This document shows, one piece after another, positions 17,835-25,822 of a DNA stretch of 64,000 nt. Origin of the DNA: Desulfovibrionales bacterium (GTDB lineage: Bacteria; Desulfobacterota; Desulfovibrionia; Desulfovibrionales; Desulfovibrionaceae); the NCBI GenBank assembly GCA_030156255.1, contig JASGMV010000008.1:1-64000 (forward strand). Direction: 5' to 3'. The notes beneath the pieces were generated by a model. The model saw nothing but the letters and a program-made list of their open reading frames with translations. It was not told the DNA's origin and ran no database searches. Each line of letters begins with the position of its first letter. The stretch's first letter is position 1. The position numbers were made by a program, and so were the translations under genes.

Positions 17835-18539
17835 TTATTCCTCCACCCGCATGGCTTCCACCGGACGCATCCGCGCCGCCACAATGGCCGGATACAAGAC
17901 CCCGGCCAGGCTCAAGGCCAGTCCGATTCCCGTGGCCTCCAGCACGGACAGGCCGGCTGCGCTCCATGAGAGATGGGTCGCGGCCGCTGATCCGTATCGG
18001 ATCAATCCGGTCAGGACGGCGGCCAAGCCTCCAAAAATCGCGCCGAGAAAGGAGCCGGCCACGCCCTGCATGGCGGCTTCCAGCAGGAAGAGCCGCAGGA
18101 TGAACTGGTCCAGGGCGCCCAGGCATTTCATGGTTCCTATTTCCCGAAAACGTTCGGTCACGGCCATCAGTTGGGCGTTGACGATGCCCACGGCGCAGAC
18201 CAGAAGCGACAGCGCCACGATCCAGCGCTCCTTGGGACCGCCGCCTACGGCCGTTACGCCCGGCGACACGTCGTAGCCTGCGTGGCGCAGCATATCCAGC
18301 AGGGCGGGCTTGCCGGACTCGAACAGCCCCTGGGCCGTGTCGGTCGTGACGAACACGAAGGTCACGAAGGAAACGGCGAGGGCCAGACTCAGGGCGGTGA
18401 TGAGATTGCGGAAGAATCGGACCTTGAGGCTTTTGACGCTGATTTCCACGGACTTGCGAAACGGAAGCACCACGGCCCGGGTCACGCTTTGATCCGGCCC
18501 GCCGCCGCCAAACACCAGTCCGTCGCCGCCATGCTTCAT
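17835..18539 (-). CDS. Minimal FtsX-like permease
   Basis: A 234-residue membrane protein with the FtsX permease core but almost no extracytoplasmic domain. It has TM1 around residues 44-66 (NLITALSLALAVSFVTFVFV), then only about 40 residues (a normal MacB has over 200), then three TMs carrying the FtsX signature (TERFREIGTMKCLGALD) and the end motif ARMRPVEAMR. It is transcribed with the ATPase and the giant permease and probably pairs with the latter, which would supply the whole periplasmic part. A GGGAG lies upstream of the ATG. Confidence 0.85.
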   Translation of the reverse strand: MKHGGDGLVFGGGGPDQSVTRAVVLPFRKSVEISVKSLKVRFFRNLITALSLALAVSFVTFVFVTTDTAQGLFESGKPALLDMLRHAGYDVSPGVTAVGGGPKERWIVALSLLVCAVGIVNAQLMAVTERFREIGTMKCLGALDQFILRLFLLEAAMQGVAGSFLGAIFGGLAAVLTGLIRYGSAAATHLSWSAAGLSVLEATGIGLALSLAGVLYPAIVAARMRPVEAMRVEE

Positions 18540-18591
18540 GCCCGAATCGCTCCCTGGTTTCCAAGTCCGCCTTTAACGTTCTTCGACGCTG

Positions 18592-18619
18592 TATGTACAC
18601 GCATTCATCTGGGTTGCAA
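18592..18619 (-). promoter_or_regulatory. Candidate sigma70 promoter for the FtsX/ABC/OPT-like operon
   Basis: On the minus strand, TTGCAA (18614-18619) and TACATA (18592-18597) are 16 nt apart and lie about 50 nt upstream of the first permease gene. This is a plausible -35/-10 pair at the head of the co-oriented run. Assigned by eye only. Confidence 0.35.
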
Positions 18620-18628
18620 AGTGCGTTT

Positions 18629-19414
18629 TTATATTGGTTTGTTAGGGAACGGCGCCAACTTGGCCATGGGCGCCGCGGCGACGGAGGGAAGGCTCGCCAA
18701 TCCTTGCAGCAACCTGTCCAGAAAGGCGAAGGCCGCGTCGTTCATGACCTGATGGTGCAGCATGATCCCCGCCAGTCCTTCGCGCAGGGCCAGGAGAAGC
18801 TCGCCGAGCAGGTCGTCCAACGCTTTTTCCGGGTCGGGCTCCTTTCGCGTGTGCATGTCCACGTTGGCGTCCAGGGAGGCCAGTCCGGCCGGCGCCGCGG
18901 GTTTGGCGCCGCGGAAGCGTGAAAGCGCGCCGAATCTCCCATTGAGCAGTATCTCCAGGGTGTCGGCGTCCACGCGGTTCCAGGGAGGGGAAAAAATGGG
19001 TTGAAAGCGTTCGCCCAGCAGTTCCTCAAGCCGTTGTTTGCCCCGCAGGACGTCTCGCTGTTTTTCCGCTGCGGGCCTGCCGGGGCCGAATTCGCATTTC
19101 TTGCCCTTGGTCTCGTGGTTGACGTGCCGGAAACCGTGCTGATGCAGCCCGAACAAGGGTGGGGCTGCGTCCTTGAGAAGCGCCTCGGCCCTGGTTTCGG
19201 TGAGCCAGGCCGGCACCACGGCGATGTCCAAAAAAGTCGCGCGGCGTTCGAACATCTCCAGCATTTTGAGGAAGTTTTTGCCTACGGCGGCCGCGTCGTC
19301 GTCACGGAAGAATATCGCGGCCTCGTAAGGGGCCGCCTGCTCCAGGCAGGCGTCAAGCTTTTGCTCCCAGGTTCGGGGCAAAGCCATCCAGAGGGGGCGC
19401 ACCGGCGCATTCAT
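18629..19414 (-). CDS. NodB-like polysaccharide deacetylase family protein
   Basis: A 261-residue protein with the landmarks of the carbohydrate esterase 4 / NodB fold in a divergent form: FFRDDDAAA, where the Asp residues match the catalytic and metal positions; LHQHGFRHVNH, a His-rich metal motif; and FSPPWNR, equivalent to the R-x-P-x-G motif. No signal peptide is seen, so it may act on a cytoplasmic glycan precursor. It overlaps the upstream glycosyltransferase gene by 4 bp, so the two products are probably used together on the same sugar polymer. The substrate is unknown. Confidence 0.78.
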   Translation of the reverse strand: MNAPVRPLWMALPRTWEQKLDACLEQAAPYEAAIFFRDDDAAAVGKNFLKMLEMFERRATFLDIAVVPAWLTETRAEALLKDAAPPLFGLHQHGFRHVNHETKGKKCEFGPGRPAAEKQRDVLRGKQRLEELLGERFQPIFSPPWNRVDADTLEILLNGRFGALSRFRGAKPAAPAGLASLDANVDMHTRKEPDPEKALDDLLGELLLALREGLAGIMLHHQVMNDAAFAFLDRLLQGLASLPSVAAAPMAKLAPFPNKPI

Positions 19415-20580
19415 CGCATTTCTCCCATCAGGTTGAGCAGCAGCCGCGCCGAGGTCTGCGCTCCGTTCAGATCGACCGGAGGCGGGCCCGTTCGGCGCGG
19501 CGTTGCGGCGAGCCTGTCCATGCGCCGGGCCAGAAGATCGGGCGCGAGGTCGGCGTCCTCCAGAACGGCGGGACCGCCAAGCCGCTCAAGCCTCGCCGCG
19601 CGCATGCGCTGCTCTCTGTTTTGTCCGAAGGGCCAGACCGCGGCCGGGATGCCGGAAGCGAGCAGGTCCATGGTGGTGTTGTAGCCGGCCATGGACAGGC
19701 TTGCGTCGGCCGCGGCGAGCTCCGTCGCAAAATCCCGGGAGAACCGCAGGACTTCGGCGCCCGGCAGGTCCTTGGCCCGGGTTTCAAGTTTCGAAAAGGT
19801 TGCTGCGTCCAGATAGGGGCCGGCGAACATCCGCAGCCGGGCGTTTTTCGTCTCCAGCCGGGTGAAGGCCTCCAGGGCGGCCGCCAACACCGGACCGCCC
19901 ACCTGGCCGCCTCCGGCCGAAACGACGAACAGTCTTTGCCCGTCGGCCAGCCCCAGCTCCCGGCGTTTGCGGCCGCGGGCGCCCGAGGCCGCAGGCGTTG
20001 CGACGTAACCGGTGTAGCGTACGGGGCAGGCGATGTCGCCCGTGCGCGAGAAGGTCTCGTCCAGGGAGAGCAGCTTCGGGTCCGCGTGGATGAGCAGCAG
20101 GTCGAACAGCCGGTTCAGCCGGTCCAACACCCAGGCTTCGTACTTCTCCTGCTTTTTTTTCTCCACCAGCGCGTCGCGCAGGCTCACCACGGTTTTCACC
20201 GGGCCGAACCTCCCCTGGCGCGCGGCCGTAAGCAACGGGTCCAGTTCGAAGGCGAATCCTCGCCGGCCGAAGGGGAAGAGCTCCACCAAAAAAACGTCGG
20301 GCCGGATTTCGTCCATGGCCTGGAAGAGCTTTTCCCGACGCAACGCCTTGACCTCCTCGAGGTTCGTCTGCGGGTCCACGGGAAAGAGTTCGGAGAAATT
20401 TTCGTCCATGCGCAGGCCGGGCAACCGGATAGACTCGACGTGGTCCGGATACGGCAACGGCGCCTCCGGCCCTCCCGAGACGATGGACAACCGCTCGCCC
20501 GCAAGCTCCTCCGCAATGGCTAGGCTGCGGCGCAGGTGCCCGACGCCCAGCACGTGTTGGCAATAAAAGAGGATGTTCAT
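19411..20580 (-). CDS. MurG-like (GT28-type) glycosyltransferase
   Basis: A 389-residue GT-B fold protein. The N-terminal motif HVLGVGHLRRSLAIAEEL and the C-terminal donor-site region (SAGGGQVGGPVL, then DASLSMAGYNTTMDLLASGIPA) match MurG-like glycosyltransferases of the family that begins G-x-G-H-x-x-R. It overlaps the histidine-phosphatase gene upstream (4 bp) and the deacetylase downstream (4 bp). It is clearly a paralogue of the protein at 23656-24882, which has HDTYGLGHIRRTLAIA and MGGYNTICEIL at the same places. Sugar donor and acceptor are not deducible. Confidence 0.82.
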   Translation of the reverse strand: MNILFYCQHVLGVGHLRRSLAIAEELAGERLSIVSGGPEAPLPYPDHVESIRLPGLRMDENFSELFPVDPQTNLEEVKALRREKLFQAMDEIRPDVFLVELFPFGRRGFAFELDPLLTAARQGRFGPVKTVVSLRDALVEKKKQEKYEAWVLDRLNRLFDLLLIHADPKLLSLDETFSRTGDIACPVRYTGYVATPAASGARGRKRRELGLADGQRLFVVSAGGGQVGGPVLAAALEAFTRLETKNARLRMFAGPYLDAATFSKLETRAKDLPGAEVLRFSRDFATELAAADASLSMAGYNTTMDLLASGIPAAVWPFGQNREQRMRAARLERLGGPAVLEDADLAPDLLARRMDRLAATPRRTGPPPVDLNGAQTSARLLLNLMGEMR

Positions 20581-21179
20581 AACTCGATGTTGAGTTCAAC
20601 CACGCTCGGCTCCGGATGCATTCCGACGAGATGCAGCCGGTTGCGGCCGTGCAGAATGCTCGGCTCCTCGGGAAGATACCTGCGGCCAAGCAGATGGTAA
20701 ATGATGCATTTGATGATCCCCTGGTGGGTGACGCACAGGATGCGCTCTCCGGGTCTGGCTTGGCGGCTCAGGGCGGGCAGGACTCTTTGGAGCGCCTCCC
20801 TGCGGGATTCGCCCTGGCCCAGGCGGAAGTCCCATCCCCGCCGGACCTGCGCCTCCAACTCTCCGGGAGATTCGGCTCTCATCGCCTTGAGGGATAAGCC
20901 GTTCCAAGACCCCCAGTCCTGCTCCCTGAAGTCGGGATCGATGCGGACCTCCAGGCCCAGCTCTTTGGCGATGATCTCAGCGGTATGCACGGCGCGGCCC
21001 AGGTCGCTGGCGCAGATGGCGTTGAACCCCTGCCGAGCCAGGGCCGGCGTCCAGGAACGGACGCGGTCGGCGCCTTTCGGAGTGAGCGGTGAATCGGACC
21101 AGCCCTGGATATGGCCGGTTTCATTGGCCACGGTGACGCCATGGCGCAGTAGGCCGATAATGGAGGAAGGTTCGTGCAT
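20577..21179 (-). CDS. Histidine phosphatase (phosphoglycerate-mutase-like) family protein
   Basis: A 200-residue member of the branch-1 histidine phosphatase superfamily. The phosphate-accepting His lies in LLRHGVTVANETG near the N-terminus, the partner motif is EQDWGSWNG, and the second catalytic His is in CVTHQGIIK. These enzymes remove phosphate from small molecules such as sugar phosphates or cobalamin and nucleotide-sugar intermediates. Its place between glycosyltransferases, with a 4-bp overlap, suggests a sugar-phosphate or lipid-linked intermediate as substrate. This is inference from context. Confidence 0.88.
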   Translation of the reverse strand: MHEPSSIIGLLRHGVTVANETGHIQGWSDSPLTPKGADRVRSWTPALARQGFNAICASDLGRAVHTAEIIAKELGLEVRIDPDFREQDWGSWNGLSLKAMRAESPGELEAQVRRGWDFRLGQGESRREALQRVLPALSRQARPGERILCVTHQGIIKCIIYHLLGRRYLPEEPSILHGRNRLHLVGMHPEPSVVELNIEL

Positions 21180-21261
21180 ATTTGTGATCCGTGCGCCGCG
21201 AATCGGCGTTTTCGTTTTTCTGTTGCGGGCAACCGGCCGGAGTCGTTTGCGTTTTCAAATT

Positions 21262-22395
21262 TTACGGGCCGGAAGTTCCGCGGAGGCGGAGGCGTTTTTC
21301 CGGAAGGGCGGCGAGGGCCTTCTGGAATCGCTCCATGTTGCGCCCGATATCGAATTCCCGGCGCACTCTGTCTGCGGCGGCGCGCCCCATAGCCTCGCGC
21401 AGGCTTTTATCGCGGATGAGCCGTTCAATGGACGCCGCGAGGGCGGCATCGTCGCCCGTCTCGGTCAGCAGGCCGGTCTCTTCGTGAACCACGGTCTCTC
21501 GGGCGCCGCGGCTGGCGCAAGCCGCCACGGGGAGCCCGGCGCATTGGGCCTCCAGGTAGACCATGCCCAGCGACTCTCCCAGGCCGGGGAACGCGAATAC
21601 GTCTGCGGCGCTGTACCATTCGTAAAGCCGTTCGCGGGGAACCCTATCCAGAAAAATCGCCCGGTCTTGGAGCCGTTCGCAGGCCAATTTTTTCATTTCC
21701 GGGAGCGTGGGGCCGTCTCCGGCCAGAACGAGCAGAAATTCTTCGCGCACCCGGGACAGGGCCCGGATCAGCAATTTCAAGCTCTCGGTTTTCACGTCCC
21801 GGCGGAACCTGGCCGCGGTCATGACCACGGCGGTTTCGCCTGCGCTCAATTCCCTGCGCCGGCGCGCCCTCGCCGCGTCGTCGCGTGGGAAAAGCTGCGT
21901 CTCCACTCCCGGAGGAACGTAGAGCACCCTCTCCTCCGGCAGCAGTCTTTTCAGGTTTTCGAAATCCACCCGCTTGTTGGCCGTCGTCAGGTCCGCGCGG
22001 AGCAGGGCGCGGCGGTTCATGACGAAACCGGGCCAGGTCTTGGCCTTTTTTCCATATTTGGTGGCGTAGGAGCCCTGGAAAATGGCGTAGGGCAAGTCGA
22101 GTTTGTCGGAAATCCAGGGACCCAGCAAGTCCGGCGCCTTGTAGTAGCTCAGATAGGTCAGCCAGAGGTCGGGGGCCTGCCTTCGGGTTCGGTCCAAGGC
22201 GCGGGCGGCCTCCACCAGGGCTTTCGGCCAACCGAGAGGCCGAAGATACATCCAGCGGGCGCGCAGTCGGCTGGGCGTGAAGACCGTGTGCCCGGCGTCC
22301 TTGAGGCTTTGCTCCAGAAGCCGGCCGATGGTCCGGTCTCCGGAGGGCTCCGGATGGTCCAGCGGTTTGAGGGGAGCGTACAAGGCTATGCGCAT
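21262..22395 (-). CDS. GT4-family glycosyltransferase
   Basis: A 377-residue GT-B glycosyltransferase of the group 1 / GT4 type. The donor-binding C-terminal domain has TAARFRRDVKTESL, LAGDGP, the acidic region VFAFPGLGESLGMVYLEAQCAGLPV (the E-x7-E type motif) and the HEETGLL loop. The N-terminal acceptor domain is plain, with no signal sequence. It lies 16 nt after the next GT4 gene and 82 nt before the phosphatase gene, within a run of co-oriented glycan genes. It probably adds a sugar to a surface polysaccharide at the inner face of the membrane. Confidence 0.88.
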   Translation of the reverse strand: MRIALYAPLKPLDHPEPSGDRTIGRLLEQSLKDAGHTVFTPSRLRARWMYLRPLGWPKALVEAARALDRTRRQAPDLWLTYLSYYKAPDLLGPWISDKLDLPYAIFQGSYATKYGKKAKTWPGFVMNRRALLRADLTTANKRVDFENLKRLLPEERVLYVPPGVETQLFPRDDAARARRRRELSAGETAVVMTAARFRRDVKTESLKLLIRALSRVREEFLLVLAGDGPTLPEMKKLACERLQDRAIFLDRVPRERLYEWYSAADVFAFPGLGESLGMVYLEAQCAGLPVAACASRGARETVVHEETGLLTETGDDAALAASIERLIRDKSLREAMGRAAADRVRREFDIGRNMERFQKALAALPEKRLRLRGTSGP

Positions 22396-22411
22396 GGGCG
22401 TCGCGTCTTGG

Positions 22412-23659
22412 CTAGAGGCCCAGGCTTCGGAAAATAGCCGAAATCTCCGGAAGAAGTTTGCGGTTGTCGAAAACTTCCTCCACTTTGGCGCGGCCCTGGC
22501 GCATAAGCTTCTCCCGCAGCTCCGGATCGGTCAGAAGGCGCCGCAGGTTGGCGGCCAAGGCTTGCGGGTCGTCGGGTTCGCAGAGCAGGCCGGTTTCTTC
22601 GTGAACCACCAGCTCCGGTACGCCCGACACGTCGGTGGCGGCCACGGGCGCGGCCATGGCCAAAGCCTCGGCCGCGACGTTGGGGATGCCGTCGCGGTCG
22701 CCGTTTTTGGCGATGCGGCAGCCCAAGGCGAAGGCGTGAGCCCGACGATAGAATTCCAGCACCTCTTCGTGGGGTTTCGCGCCGAGAAATCGACATACGT
22801 CCTGCAGTCCCAACTCGTCGCGCAGGGCCGTGAGCTGTTCGCGGTCGTCGCCTTCGCCGATGATGTCGTGGCGCACGTCGAGCCCCTGGTCGCGCAGGAT
22901 GCGCACGGCGCGCAACACGGTGTCCACGCCTTTCTTGGCCGTGAGCCTTGCCACGGTGAGAACGAAATAAGGCGGTGCGGGGTTGGGATCGCGTTGCGGG
23001 GGCTGAAACAGGGAGAGGTCGATGCCGTGGTAGACGCAGTATATCTTCGTTCCGTTGGGGGCCAGGGAGACGAGCCGGGCCTTGTTGTATTTTGTGCAGG
23101 TGATCGCCAGCCGCGCCTGTGCGAGCTTTTCGACCAGCCGCTCGGGCTTCTGGGTGTAGATGTCCTTGGCGTGCGCCGTGAAGCTGAACGGCAATCCGGC
23201 GATTTCCGCGGCGCATTTGGCCACGGAGGTGGGCGAGTGGGCGAAGTGCGCGTGCAAATGGGAGATTCCCGAGCCGGGCAGGATTTCGCCTACGATGTAT
23301 CCGCCTTGAAGAAAATGGCGCAGCGTGGCCAGCCGTCCGGTCTTGAGGATGCGCAGCAAGGCGGCGGCGAGCCCCTGCAGATAGCGTTTGGGCCTGCGCC
23401 CCAGCGCCTTCAAATTACCTCGCAGCAGACGCAGGACGTTGCCGCGGATGGTGGTGGGAAGATAATCCACCTTGGCCCGGATGCGCTTGACCGAGGCGTG
23501 GGTGAAGTTTTCCCTGGGATGGCGCATGGAGAGGATGCGAACCTTTACGCCGTCGCGTTCAAGACCGAGAATTTCCCCGGAGATGAAGGTCTCGGAGATT
23601 CGGGGAAAGCCCTTGAGGACCAATCCGAGGACCGGTTGGGCTTCCGGCTGGTTGGTCAT
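22412..23659 (-). CDS. GT4-family glycosyltransferase
   Basis: A 415-residue GT-B glycosyltransferase. The N-terminal half has GFPRISETFISGEI and LHAHFAHSPTSVA, typical of colanic-acid-type transferases. The C-terminal half has TVARLTAKKGVDTVL, IGEGDDREQL, the acidic motif DGIPNVAAEALAMAAPVAATD and VPELVVHEETGLL. The open frame runs upstream to 24406, but the ATG at 23659 overlaps the upstream gene's stop (ATGA) and begins the family N-terminus. Likely to act in surface polysaccharide assembly with the neighbouring transferases. Confidence 0.9.
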   Translation of the reverse strand: MTNQPEAQPVLGLVLKGFPRISETFISGEILGLERDGVKVRILSMRHPRENFTHASVKRIRAKVDYLPTTIRGNVLRLLRGNLKALGRRPKRYLQGLAAALLRILKTGRLATLRHFLQGGYIVGEILPGSGISHLHAHFAHSPTSVAKCAAEIAGLPFSFTAHAKDIYTQKPERLVEKLAQARLAITCTKYNKARLVSLAPNGTKIYCVYHGIDLSLFQPPQRDPNPAPPYFVLTVARLTAKKGVDTVLRAVRILRDQGLDVRHDIIGEGDDREQLTALRDELGLQDVCRFLGAKPHEEVLEFYRRAHAFALGCRIAKNGDRDGIPNVAAEALAMAAPVAATDVSGVPELVVHEETGLLCEPDDPQALAANLRRLLTDPELREKLMRQGRAKVEEVFDNRKLLPEISAIFRSLGL

Positions 23660-24882
23660 GAGTCCGCCTTGCGCTGGAAAGCCTTGATGCGCTTCCGCAT
23701 GACTTCGAATCCGGTGAACTTGAAGTTGTCCATGGCTGTCAGATACGGCTCGGGGTGCTCCAGCATGTCCACGATTTTGTCTCGCAGGGAGTCGGGCGTC
23801 AGGTCTCCGAAGGGCAGGAAATCGGCAAGGCCTTGGCGTTTGAGCATCTCGGCGCGAATGCGTTGTTCGAGTCTGGGCGTCTCTCTGGGGATGATAAGCC
23901 CCGGTTTCTTTTGGCTGAGAATTTCGCAGATGGTGTTGTAGCCGCCCATGGACACCACGAGGTCGGCCGGGCCGAGCAGGCGCTCCATGCGGCGATAGAA
24001 ATGGTAAAAAGGCGCTCCGACTTTTTTGGCCCGCGCGGCCAGGTCCTTGCGTTCTCCGGTCGGCATGAAGGGGCCCGACACCAGCACGGCCCGGAAGGGA
24101 GGCTTCGGGTCGGCCTCCATGGCCTTGAGCAAAGTGTCCATGAGCGGATAGCCGTCCCCGCCGCCTCCGGCCGTGACCACCACCAGCTTGACCCCTTTGC
24201 TTTTGAAGCCGTTGTTGGCCAGGCGACGGCTGGCGTCCCAGGTTTTTCGGGGGATGTAGCCGGTGAAGACCATCTTCGACGCTATTTCCGGCGGGATGTC
24301 GTATTCCCGGATGGGGTCGTACAGCTCCTGGTGCCCGTACACCCATATTTCCGAATAGTATTTGTCCATGACATGGTAAACGCCTTTTTCGGTCCAATCC
24401 TTGCAAGTGCTTTCGGCGTCATCCATGATGTCTCGCAGGCCGAGTACGGCGCGGATGCGAGGGTTTTGGGAGCGCATCCATTTGAGCGTGGGCATGATTT
24501 CCCGCTTGAGGCCCAGCGGGGCCTTGTCCACGATGAACAAGTCGGGCATAAACGTTTTGGCCGTCGCCGTAATGATGGAGCGCCGAATGCGCAGGGCCTT
24601 TTTGGGGTCGATGCGTATGGAGTTCGGCAAATAGAGTTCGTTGGACTGCTTGATCATACCCGGGATGCGCACGAAGTCTATGCGCTCGGGGGCGTCGAAA
24701 CGGCCCACCAGGGGCGAGCCTGTAAGAATCAGGATGTTGGCGGCCTTGCCCTTCAGGTGCGAGGCTATGGCCAGCGTTCTACGGATATGTCCCAGTCCGT
24801 AAGTGTCGTGGGAGTACATCAGAATATTGTAGGCGGGCTCAGAGGACATATATTTCCCGTCGAATCGAGTTTTCCCGGCCAT
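23656..24882 (-). CDS. MurG-like glycosyltransferase (GLGHIRR family)
   Basis: A 408-residue GT-B protein, first gene of the glycan cluster. HDTYGLGHIRRTLAIASHL marks the N-terminal fold, and TAGGGGDGYPLMD plus VVSMGGYNTICEILSQKKPGLIIPR mark the donor-site domain. The ATG at 24882 has GGAG 8 nt upstream and is preferred. The inner ATG at 24849 and an upstream GTG at 24909 are alternatives. It is a paralogue of the protein at 19411-20580. Its stop overlaps the next GT4 start. The reaction is not known. Confidence 0.8.
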   Translation of the reverse strand: MAGKTRFDGKYMSSEPAYNILMYSHDTYGLGHIRRTLAIASHLKGKAANILILTGSPLVGRFDAPERIDFVRIPGMIKQSNELYLPNSIRIDPKKALRIRRSIITATAKTFMPDLFIVDKAPLGLKREIMPTLKWMRSQNPRIRAVLGLRDIMDDAESTCKDWTEKGVYHVMDKYYSEIWVYGHQELYDPIREYDIPPEIASKMVFTGYIPRKTWDASRRLANNGFKSKGVKLVVVTAGGGGDGYPLMDTLLKAMEADPKPPFRAVLVSGPFMPTGERKDLAARAKKVGAPFYHFYRRMERLLGPADLVVSMGGYNTICEILSQKKPGLIIPRETPRLEQRIRAEMLKRQGLADFLPFGDLTPDSLRDKIVDMLEHPEPYLTAMDNFKFTGFEVMRKRIKAFQRKADS

Positions 24883-24912
24883 GAAGAGTGCTCCGGGCCA
24901 TGAGAACACAGA

Positions 24913-24941
24913 CTTTTATCTCGAAAACTGCGTTGATGCAA
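24913..24941 (-). promoter_or_regulatory. Candidate sigma70 promoter for the glycan cluster
   Basis: On the minus strand, TTGCAT (24936-24941) and TAAAAG (24913-24918) are separated by 17 nt, about 30 nt upstream of the start at 24882, in the gap between divergent genes. By-eye assignment. Confidence 0.35.
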
Positions 24942-24985
24942 ACAGCTAAGATGACACTACCGCCGCTGCCGCCGGAGCTGCTTTC

Positions 24986-25702
24986 GTGAAACAGGCCTAC
25001 AACGCCTGTCGGCGAAAGTTGGCGCCAAGCGAGCGCAAGGCTTTTTTTCGGATTTTGTCCGGCATTGACCGCAGCATCCCCGTGCTCGAAGTCGGCTGCG
25101 GCCGGGGCGGCAAACTGGCTTGGCTGCGCGAGCTGGGGTTCCGCGACGTTTTGGGCGTGGACGTGGACCGCCGCTCCGTGGAGCGGGCCAGGGCGCAGGG
25201 CCATAACGCCATGGTCGTGGATGAGCTGAAAGCCGCCGCCCCTGAACGTTCTTTCGGCCTGTTGGTCTTCGCTCACGTGATCGAGCATTTCGCTCCCTTG
25301 GATCTCGTCCCCTTTTTGGACGGCTGGCTCGACCGGTTGGCGCCCGGCGGCCTGGCGCTCATGGCCTCCCCGGTGGAGCATCCCGGCTTTTATCTGGACT
25401 TCGACCATATAAAACCATACTATCCACAAGGTATTATGGATTTTTTCGGGCCGGAAGCCGCCCAGACCCAGCTGCGCTCCCGGCAGGTTCTCCAAATGGA
25501 GGACATTCGTTTCAAGCGCGGACCGTTTCGTTTGCGCCAATTACGCTCTCTGTTGCTGAAAAGAAATGATGCTCCCGCCCATTTGTTCAATTTTCTGCTG
25601 TTGTTCGCCTTCGCCGGCACGGGGGGCTGGATCGGCCGTAGGGAGGGATGGCTCGGATTGTTTCGGAGCCTCGGGGTTCGCGCGTCGGAAGAGCGTTTTT
25701 GA
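24986..25702 (+). CDS. Class I SAM-dependent methyltransferase
   Basis: A 238-residue methyltransferase. Motif I, VLEVGCGRGGKLAWL, is near residue 33, the acidic end of strand 2 is GVDVDRRSVERA, motif IV is LLVFAHVIEHF, and a later segment is LAPGGLALMASPVEHP. The start is GTG at 24986, with GGAG 9 nt upstream; no ATG fits the N-terminus. It lies divergent from the glycosyltransferase cluster and may methylate a glycan or lipid-linked sugar made there, but the substrate cannot be told. The C-terminal 50 residues are hydrophobic and basic. Confidence 0.85.
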   Translation: MKQAYNACRRKLAPSERKAFFRILSGIDRSIPVLEVGCGRGGKLAWLRELGFRDVLGVDVDRRSVERARAQGHNAMVVDELKAAAPERSFGLLVFAHVIEHFAPLDLVPFLDGWLDRLAPGGLALMASPVEHPGFYLDFDHIKPYYPQGIMDFFGPEAAQTQLRSRQVLQMEDIRFKRGPFRLRQLRSLLLKRNDAPAHLFNFLLLFAFAGTGGWIGRREGWLGLFRSLGVRASEERF

Positions 25703-25822
25703 TCCCCGTCCCGGGGGGCGTCCGCGATACGGCTTCGTTGATCGGGACCGTAGCGCCGCCCGTGGGATTTCGTTCGTCGCCCACGGCCATCGAAAAACAT
25801 TTTTCAATATCGAGGTAGCCTC

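Noticed and set aside
20577-21179. Glycolytic phosphoglycerate mutase
   Set aside because: The histidine-phosphatase fold is shared, but the protein is short and lies in a glycan operon, so a generic phosphatase call is safer.
25703-25822. Possible TPP riboswitch before the ThiD-ThiN gene
   Set aside because: The CTGAGA and other conserved THI-box elements are missing. The region shows only a GC-rich inverted repeat.
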